Assembly (NCBI GenBank): GCA_900548195.1
Contig: URJQ01000077.1
Coordinates: forward strand, 1-14,688
DNA from: an uncultured Prevotella sp.
GTDB lineage: Bacteria; Bacteroidota; Bacteroidia; Bacteroidales; Bacteroidaceae
Direction of reading: 5' to 3'
DNA length: 14,688 bases
Part shown: piece by piece, positions 7,460 through 12,352 of the stretch
Layout of the letters: each line of letters begins with the position of its first letter
Position numbering within the stretch: position 1 is the stretch's first letter
Notes under the pieces: generated by a model
Seen by the model: only the letters and a program-made list of their open reading frames with translations
Databases searched by the model: none
What the model was told of the DNA's origin: nothing
Position numbers and translations under genes: made by a program

Positions 7460-9364
7460 TTACTTTTTGTTCTTCAAATATCTTAATGTATAGCCGAGTC
7501 TGAATTCCAATGTATTGACCCTGTGCTTATATCCCTTCATTGTCACATTGCTGTTGTTGAGCACGGTCCATCTGTCATTCTCCCAATAGTTTTTGTCTGC
7601 CATATTGGTCAGCATATAGGTGTAATAGAGTCCGAATGACAGTCCTGCCCATTCATAGGCGGTTCCGACGCGCAGTCCGCAGTTGAATTTCTTCAGCGGC
7701 GATGACTGGAACTGGTCATGGTGCGGCGCATCGGCATCATTGCCGGTGGTATATACTTCATTCCAGAGCACGCAAGGCTGGTAAAGATTGAATTCCGAGC
7801 GGACAGCTGTATGAAGGACGTAGTTGGTGTTGTCCTCCAGTTTGTTGGTGTTCACCATATAGTGGTGCATGGCTTCGCTGTCAGTATTGCCGGAGAACTT
7901 CATCTTTGCAGACAGACCGAAACTGAGCACCGGACCGACATTGATCTGGACGTGGCTCGTATTGCCGGTCTTGAAGCGATAGGAAGCCAGTATCGGCACC
8001 TCTATCATCGTGTGGGTGTATTCCTCTGTGTATGAGTTCATCACGTCGCCCTTCAGATATACATACTTGGTATGTGGTCGGGTCAATGTCGTGGTCTTGT
8101 CGAATGTGTTCTTGTATTTCACCTGTGTGAAATTGGCTCCTGCCATGAGGAAGATGTTCTTGTAGAGACGCATGTCTGCATGCAGTCCGATGCTGAAGCC
8201 TGTGGCTGACTTGTAGGAAGCGTTCTCTTCGCTTGTGCCAAGTCCGTAGTCCACTACCGAGCCTGTATAGTCGCCTCCTGCCGAAGCGGAAACGAACGGC
8301 ATGCAGTAGCTTGCGCTTATGCCAAGAGAGAAATTCCTGCCTCCCACGATTCTGGTGTCAGGGAAGATGAGGTCCTGCACCATTCTCGGGCTCTGCGTGA
8401 CCATCACTCCTGCGGTCTGTCGGCCGGTCTTCACCTGCACGCTGCCTGAACGCGGTTCGCCGTTCGGAAGGTTCTTTCCGCATTCTATCCTCACGCTGTC
8501 ATTGCCTATGCGCTGCACGATCATCCATGTAGGGTAATCGCCTACAAACCAGTTGTCGGCATCGGTATAGACCTTCACATAATGCACGTCGCCCTGGGCA
8601 TCGAATATGAGATTGTTCTGCGAGAGCGTCAGATGCTCTTCTCCCGCTCCCTGGAATATCTTTACCGTCACCGACTTTGACGGAGAGGCTATCAGCAGGT
8701 CGCCTGTGCGCTCCATCACGCGGTCGTTAGGCGTTGCCGAGATGTGGATTCCGCCTTCACGCCTTTCCACCTTGCACCATGAAGGAACCGAGGTGACATC
8801 CCATTTGGCATTGGACTCTATGTCAATGTCTTCCTCCGCACCTTCTGCAGGGAATGAAAGGCTCTGTGCTCCCACCTCCAGATACTCCGGTCTGCCCTTC
8901 TGCACCACCTTGATTGACTTGAAGAGATCACCGCTCTTGACCATGAGCGTGGTGACCTTGTCGCGTGTGCTGTTGTTGGCTTCGCGGCATTTCACGATGA
9001 GTCTGCTCGACTTGAAGGCATCGGTGTTACACCATTCGGTGGTTCCGTCGATTTTCCATCTGTCGCTGGACTTCACCATGACCTGCTTGTCGCCTCCCTG
9101 ATACGGTATTACCACCTCCTGCTCTGACACTTCGAGCTTGGGAAGGCGCTCACGGCAATACTTTATCCATTTGTTACAGTCTGAGCGCAGGTTTGCGTCA
9201 CAGTCCTTCGCACGCTGATAGTAGGTGATTGCGTCAGCGTATTTTCTACTGTCTCTCAGTGAGTTTGCTCTCTTAAACAGGTCTGCACAGCTCTGGGCGT
9301 TAATCTGCATGGAACATGCCATCATGCCTATCGCGGCAAGTAATACTTTGCTTGTAGTTCTCAT
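7460..9364 (-). CDS. Outer-membrane protein: TPR-like region, three BACON domains, C-terminal beta-barrel
   Basis: A 634-residue secreted protein. The signal peptide has a hydrophobic core at 7-17 and predicted cleavage after INA (residue 23) before Gln24. Residues ~26-72 form a TPR-like helical pair (FKRANSLRDSRKYADAITYY). Three BACON-type Ig-like repeats follow at ~77-156, ~160-239 and ~244-326. Each opens with L-x-(V/L)-S/G and closes with a V-x-Q strand (KVVQKG, KIFQGA, MVTQSP); the middle one has the typical VPSW segment. Residues ~343-634 alternate like a transmembrane beta-barrel (FSLGISASY near the start, LEFRLGYTLRYL at the end), of the PorT/outer-membrane barrel type. BACON domains in Bacteroidetes usually mediate binding or display outside the cell. 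Lying between a kinase and a zinc-ribbon gene, this is the outer-membrane element of the operon. Its ligand is unknown. Confidence 0.9.
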   Translation of the reverse strand: MRTTSKVLLAAIGMMACSMQINAQSCADLFKRANSLRDSRKYADAITYYQRAKDCDANLRSDCNKWIKYCRERLPKLEVSEQEVVIPYQGGDKQVMVKSSDRWKIDGTTEWCNTDAFKSSRLIVKCREANNSTRDKVTTLMVKSGDLFKSIKVVQKGRPEYLEVGAQSLSFPAEGAEEDIDIESNAKWDVTSVPSWCKVERREGGIHISATPNDRVMERTGDLLIASPSKSVTVKIFQGAGEEHLTLSQNNLIFDAQGDVHYVKVYTDADNWFVGDYPTWMIVQRIGNDSVRIECGKNLPNGEPRSGSVQVKTGRQTAGVMVTQSPRMVQDLIFPDTRIVGGRNFSLGISASYCMPFVSASAGGDYTGSVVDYGLGTSEENASYKSATGFSIGLHADMRLYKNIFLMAGANFTQVKYKNTFDKTTTLTRPHTKYVYLKGDVMNSYTEEYTHTMIEVPILASYRFKTGNTSHVQINVGPVLSFGLSAKMKFSGNTDSEAMHHYMVNTNKLEDNTNYVLHTAVRSEFNLYQPCVLWNEVYTTGNDADAPHHDQFQSSPLKKFNCGLRVGTAYEWAGLSFGLYYTYMLTNMADKNYWENDRWTVLNNSNVTMKGYKHRVNTLEFRLGYTLRYLKNKK

Positions 9365-9412
9365 ATCTTTGATATTATTTGTATTGATTTAGCTTTTCTG
9401 GTTTGTGCCAGA

Positions 9413-10756
9413 CTATTTTCCATTGGTGACGGTGGCGCTTTTCTTCCCTGCCACTCTGGACGGAGTGACATAGTCAGTCAGCAGTGAGCTTCTTTTCAGG
9501 AAATTCCGGGAAGCCTCTTCCGCCCCTATTTCCGCATATTCCCTACTCTTCCGGCAGAGATAGTCATAGGTGTCGTCTATCATCTTCTGCTCACCGCTCC
9601 ACATCTTCTCACACTGACGTCTCACAGAGTCCGTGACCTCCAGATGCCTTGCCGCAGAGACGATGGCAGCCGCAGAGCGCAAGGCATGCTCATCGACTGA
9701 GGCTGCGTCGCCTTTGTCCTTTTCCTTCCTGGTGATTGCCATCGCTTCGTGGATTTTCGAGAGGTATATGCTGTCATTCTTGTTTACGGTCGGTAGGTGG
9801 TCTGCAGGTTTTTCTGATGATGGAAGATTGGTATAGCCTATATAACAGCAAAGGGATATCAAGACAAGGGCTATAGTGCCGGAGACTGTTTTCCTGCGCC
9901 CTTTTCCCGATTTCCCTCCTTTGCCTTCCCTATGCTCTCTCACCCTTCGGATTATCTCGTCAGCATCTGGACGGTCCCATGCCTCGAACGCGAGGCAGTC
10001 GTAGATCAATTGTTTCAGTTCGCACGAGACATCCGCCGATATGGGAGGCACCTTGCCGTCCTGCGCCTTCTGCGATATGCCGCCATATTGCCCGAAGGGG
10101 ACGTCGCCCGTCACAATTTCATAGAGCGTAGCGCCGAATGCCCAGATGTCACGGGCGTGGATGTCTGACGACTGAGTGCCGAAGCTCTCGTTAGACATAT
10201 ACCATGGCGTGCCTCCGCTGACGGATTTCCTGCCCGGCCTTCTCAGTGTGTTGCGTGTCTTCGTGCTTATTCCAAAGTCTATAATCAGATACTGTCCGTC
10301 GGAATTCATCAATATATTGTCGGGCTTTATGTCCTGATGCGTGATGTCGTGGGCATGCAGATATTGCAGTCCAAGCGCCACCTGCTCGATGAAAGTCCAT
10401 AGCTGTGGCTCATCATAATGCCCTATCAGCGCCTTGGCTGACCCGTTCCTGCATACGTTCATCGCCAGATACGGCAGTTCGTCATCATGTATGCCGAAGC
10501 CGATGGCGTGGATGATGTTGGAATGGTTGAGCCCGCATAGCCGGGCAAACTCCCGCTTGAAGTCTTCCTTTCCCTCTTCATCGAGTTCGCCGTTAGGCGT
10601 GTATATCTTCAGGGCGACGTCAATGTCAGCATTGGTATCATGAGCAAGCCAGACCTCAGAAAAGCCTCCTCCACCGATTTTCTCTTTCAATCGATAGCGG
10701 TTATCAAACTTGATATCAGGATTTTCCGAGTTTTTGATTTCTACAAGATTAGTCAT
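9413..10756 (-). CDS. Membrane-anchored Hanks-type Ser/Thr kinase with HQD catalytic loop
   Basis: A 447-residue bitopic kinase and the first gene of the leftward operon. Kinase features: Gly-rich loop GGGGFSEV (28-35), Lys50 in ALK, catalytic loop HQDIKPDN (140-147), DFG (160-162), SNE at 188-190 in the APE position, and DIWAFG (203-208). Lys50, Asp142, Asn147 and Asp160 are all present, so activity is expected, but the usual Arg of HRD is Gln141. The activation segment is rich in Ser/Thr (Ser178, Ser180, Thr183). A basic juxtamembrane stretch (~277-289) and a TM helix (~293-309) lead to a ~138-residue, mostly helical periplasmic domain that lacks PASTA repeats and that I do not recognise. 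It could sense an envelope signal (inference). The stop codon is 48 bp from the next gene. Confidence 0.93.
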   Translation of the reverse strand: MTNLVEIKNSENPDIKFDNRYRLKEKIGGGGFSEVWLAHDTNADIDVALKIYTPNGELDEEGKEDFKREFARLCGLNHSNIIHAIGFGIHDDELPYLAMNVCRNGSAKALIGHYDEPQLWTFIEQVALGLQYLHAHDITHQDIKPDNILMNSDGQYLIIDFGISTKTRNTLRRPGRKSVSGGTPWYMSNESFGTQSSDIHARDIWAFGATLYEIVTGDVPFGQYGGISQKAQDGKVPPISADVSCELKQLIYDCLAFEAWDRPDADEIIRRVREHREGKGGKSGKGRRKTVSGTIALVLISLCCYIGYTNLPSSEKPADHLPTVNKNDSIYLSKIHEAMAITRKEKDKGDAASVDEHALRSAAAIVSAARHLEVTDSVRRQCEKMWSGEQKMIDDTYDYLCRKSREYAEIGAEEASRNFLKRSSLLTDYVTPSRVAGKKSATVTNGK

Positions 10757-10783
10757 TTCATATAATGGGGGCTTGTAAGTTAT

Positions 10784-10799
10784 GTGTACATATATACAC
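10784..10799. promoter_or_regulatory. Near-perfect 16-bp dyad upstream of the operon
   Basis: GTGTA (10784-10788) and TACAC (10795-10799) are exact inverted arms around CATATA; only one pair in the 16-bp dyad is mismatched. It sits 28-43 bp upstream of the first kinase ATG. It could be an operator or a weak stem in the leader RNA. The surrounding AT-rich sequence (10757-10858) shows no good TAnnTTTG promoter; the nearest is TA-N4-TTTG on the minus strand, with two extra bases between the TA and the TTTG. Confidence 0.3.
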
Positions 10800-10858
10800 G
10801 TTTTTTATGTAAAAAATACAAAAAAGTAACCCTTTGTAATTGATTTTTTATGTAAGAT

Positions 10859-10892
10859 TCCGTTTGTTCCGTTTGTAGGATTCAAGATTCAA
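10859..10892. repeat. Adjacent short tandem duplications (9 bp x2 and 7 bp x2)
   Basis: TCCGTTTGT is exactly duplicated at 10859-10867 and 10868-10876. GATTCAA is exactly duplicated at 10879-10885 and 10886-10892. They mark the left boundary between the AT-rich kinase leader and the GC-elevated island to the right. In style they resemble the heptamer and octamer tracts at both window ends. Confidence 0.7.
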
Positions 10893-11400
10893 GTGGCGGT
10901 CTGGATGTGTTTGTTTTCTCCTGTCGCTGTCCATACCGTGTGATGACATGAAAAAGCGTGAACCTACCCGTTGCCGTTCCACCTTCGAGGCTCTCGCATT
11001 TGCCCTGTACCGTCGAACGAACAACGAACAGAGCCCACGCCGATATGTCAGACCAATACCCCATAGATACGGCAATACCTTAGCCACGACGTGCCGTTTT
11101 GCTGACTGTCATGGCCATAATTGCGCTCTGGGGACATGAGTACCATCACATCTCCGGGGCATCTATCGCTGTCTTGTCTTGACGGTACGTGAAACTTGCG
11201 AGATTTCGAAGGTCAAGCGCAAGCGTTGATAAACGCCTTATGTATGTCTGTTTCCTGACGTTCTGCCATTTGGAAATCTCGGTCTGCGGGTTCTCTCACC
11301 GCAGTTTCCGGCAACCTCCTGCATGGGTTACATCCACCATTGCGATGATGGACCATTTCATGACCGGGGCTTCTTTCCAAGGATTGTAGTCAGGAATTCA
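10882..11400 (-). other. GC-elevated non-coding island: eroded reading frame or structured RNA
   Basis: This ~520-bp stretch is clearly richer in G+C than the AT-rich sequence on both sides, yet holds no convincing intact gene. One minus-strand frame runs through it with only three internal stops (TGA at 11298-11296, TGA at 11148-11146, TAA at 11082-11080). It gives open segments of 33, 49, 21 and 65 codons that look protein-like (for example WQNVRKQTYIRRLSTLALDL and MGYWSDISAWALFVV). A second minus frame is open for 79 codons from a GTG at 11087. Stable hairpins also occur: CTGCGG/CCGCAG (11284-11289 and 11299-11304), GCGTT-GATA-AACGC (11223-11236) and CTTGCG/CGCAAG (11195-11200 and 11218-11223). 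A promoter-like element abuts the right end. It may be a dead gene or mobile-element remnant, an ncRNA, or a long leader for the kinase operon. I cannot decide. Confidence 0.4.
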
Positions 11401-11404
11401 TCTG

Positions 11405-11436
11405 CAAATATACGAATTTTATACTGATTTTGGAAA
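11405..11436 (-). promoter_or_regulatory. Candidate Bacteroidetes-type promoter reading leftwards
   Basis: On the minus strand, TATATTTG (11412 down to 11405) matches the Bacteroides -7 consensus TAnnTTTG exactly. TTTC at 11436-11433, a one-mismatch form of the -33 TTTG, lies 20 bp upstream. A transcript would begin near 11399 and run through the GC-elevated island towards the first kinase ATG at 10756, giving a leader of about 640 nt unless it ends earlier. This is the best minus-strand promoter found upstream of the kinase operon. Confidence 0.45.
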
Positions 11437-11438
11437 TA

Positions 11439-11456
11439 AAAACATATAAATGTTTT
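11439..11456. promoter_or_regulatory. AT-rich inverted repeat beside the leftward promoter
   Basis: AAAACAT (11439-11445) and ATGTTTT (11450-11456) are exact inverted arms around ATAA. The dyad lies just upstream of the -33 position of the leftward promoter candidate. It might bind a regulator. The stem has little G+C and no following T-run in the correct place, so it is unlikely to be a terminator for either strand. Confidence 0.3.
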
Positions 11457-11579
11457 ATCCCCCCTCTTTTTCTTGCTTCTTCCTATCTTGACGGATAATC
11501 AAAATGACCATAAATCGCACTTATAGTAAGGGAATGCAATATAGTTAAATGGCGGACGGAAAAATAGGACAAAAAGGTG

Positions 11580-11733
11580 ATAACCAAGCTATCATTCTGC
11601 CATAGCTAAGCTTTCACGTTGCAATAGCATAGTTTTCACGCTGTAAAAGCTATGCTTTCACGACGTAATATCTATGCTTTTACACCCTAATATCTATGCT
11701 TTTGCAACGCATTGACTATCATATTGTTGCGCA
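11580..11733. repeat. Array of 22-bp direct repeats, five good and two degenerate units
   Basis: Five contiguous 22-bp units occupy 11602-11623, 11624-11645, 11646-11667, 11668-11689 and 11690-11711, sharing a core close to CTATGCTTTYAC. Degenerate units flank them at 11580-11601 (about 12/22 matches) and 11712-11733 (about 14/22 to the last good unit). The best unit forms an imperfect dyad GTAAAAGC-TAT-GCTTTCAC at 11643-11661. There are no unique spacers, so this is not a CRISPR. The constant 22-bp step, about two helical turns, would put all copies on one face of the DNA, as in iteron or operator arrays. It lies 160 bp upstream of the clpS promoter candidate and 144 bp behind the leftward one. 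Confidence 0.85.
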
Positions 11734-11738
11734 ATCAC

Positions 11739-11747
11739 TTTTCCACA
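11739..11747 (+). other. DnaA-box-like site TTTTCCACA
   Basis: This 9-mer fits the relaxed DnaA box TTWTNCACA. It lies 5 bp beyond the last degenerate 22-bp repeat. Alone it has little weight; it is listed because a perfect box and another relaxed match occur within the next 290 bp. Confidence 0.25.
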
Positions 11748-11890
11748 ATATGTTAACATCGGAAAAATCGGACAATTCCGTCATGCAGATGTGGTTTCTT
11801 TATGCCTTTTCGGTCGATGCTGCCAGTAACCTTTCACATGCTGTTCGCTTTGTCGTGAAAGAGGGACGCACAAAAAAAATATGGCAATTC

Positions 11891-11899
11891 TGTGGATAA
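11891..11899 (-). other. Perfect DnaA box (TTATCCACA) overlapping the clpS -33 region
   Basis: TGTGGATAA on the plus strand is the exact reverse complement of the classical DnaA box TTATCCACA. It overlaps the -33 position of the clpS promoter candidate, so DnaA binding there could affect clpSA transcription, or the site may belong to a replication-origin-like cluster. A third relaxed match, TTTTACACA, is at 12026-12034, immediately before the clpS ATG. Confidence 0.35.
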
Positions 11900-11922
11900 A
11901 TAAAAACTTTTCCATATCTTTG
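11891..11922 (+). promoter_or_regulatory. Candidate clpSA promoter (TATCTTTG -7 element)
   Basis: TATCTTTG at 11915-11922 matches the Bacteroides -7 consensus TAnnTTTG exactly. The -33 position, 20 bp upstream, is a poor TGTG (11891-11894). Initiation near 11928 would give a leader of about 105 nt before the clpS ATG. The leader contains an inverted repeat GTGGC/GCCAC (11961-11965 and 11978-11982), which could fold into a small stem. Confidence 0.55.
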
Positions 11923-12034
11923 CACATTGAACGCACTGAAAAAAAGTGAACCCGAGAGATGTGGCGCCGGTAGGATTGCCACTTCTGCGGACTTCAAACC
12001 ACAATAATACAAACTCGAAACTGACTTTTACACA

Positions 12035-12352
12035 ATGGGAAAAACTCAATACGAATCCAAACAGAAAGAGAAAATTCTGCTCAAAGAGCCTGATAAATAC
12101 GTCGTAATAATGCATAATGACGACTTCACCACTATGGACTTTGTGGTGAAGATTCTGAAGACCGTCTTCTTCAAGCAAGATGGTGAAGCTGAGAGCATTA
12201 TGCTTGCCGTGCATTCTAAAGGCTCCGCCGTGGTGGGAGTCTATACATTCGACATGGCAAAGAGCAAATGCCGAAGGGCTATGGCTATGGCGCAGGAGGA
12301 AGGTTTCCCATTCAAAGTGACTTACGAAAAGGAGGGCAATAATGCTGGATAG
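12035..12352 (+). CDS. clpS: ClpS, N-end-rule adaptor of ClpA
   Basis: A 105-residue protein of usual ClpS length. It delivers substrates with destabilising N-terminal residues to the ClpA unfoldase. The substrate pocket residues are visible: HNDD (27-30) with Asn28, Asp29 and Asp30, the TTMDFV segment (32-37) with gatekeeper Met34, and LAVHSKG (57-63) with His60, matching the Asn-Asp-Asp, Met and His of Escherichia coli ClpS. The N-terminal ~20 residues are charged and flexible, as expected for the part that enters ClpA. Its last 11 bp overlap clpA, so the two are translated together. There is no clear Shine-Dalgarno before the ATG, as is usual in Bacteroidetes. The start is supported by length and by the position of the promoter candidate. 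Confidence 0.96.
   Translation: MGKTQYESKQKEKILLKEPDKYVVIMHNDDFTTMDFVVKILKTVFFKQDGEAESIMLAVHSKGSAVVGVYTFDMAKSKCRRAMAMAQEEGFPFKVTYEKEGNNAG
12329..12335 (+). promoter_or_regulatory. Strong Shine-Dalgarno for clpA inside clpS
   Basis: AAGGAGG lies inside the clpS coding sequence, 6 bases before the clpA ATG at 12342. Such a strong site is unusual in Bacteroidetes, where most genes lack one, and it fixes the clpA start. It suggests re-initiation or independent loading of ribosomes onto clpA despite the overlap. Confidence 0.7.

Noticed and set aside
9311..9319. Lipoprotein signal (MMAC) in the BACON-barrel protein
   Set aside because: The -3 residue does not fit a lipobox, a type I cleavage site INA before Gln24 is better, and a C-terminal beta-barrel makes lipidation unnecessary.
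172..10756. Type VI secretion threonine-phosphorylation module
   Set aside because: Kinase, PP2C and FHA genes match the logic, but no Tss, VgrG, Hcp or ClpV genes are present; the ClpA nearby has a ClpP-binding MGF loop and ClpS partner, so it is not ClpV.
10848..11087. Minus-strand 79-codon frame as a small gene
   Set aside because: It starts at GTG, is rich in Arg and Ser, overlaps the other eroded frame and runs through the short tandem duplications at its end; no family features.
11189..11389. Plus-strand 66-codon frame in the GC-elevated island
   Set aside because: No start context, no domain, and it runs antisense to the better minus-strand frame and through hairpins.
11580..11733. 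CRISPR array
   Set aside because: The units are contiguous with no unique spacers, are too short at 22 bp, diverge from each other, and no cas gene is near.
11696..11899. Plus-strand 67-codon frame between the repeats and the clpS promoter
   Set aside because: It begins inside the last 22-bp repeat and ends in the clpS promoter; composition does not look coding.
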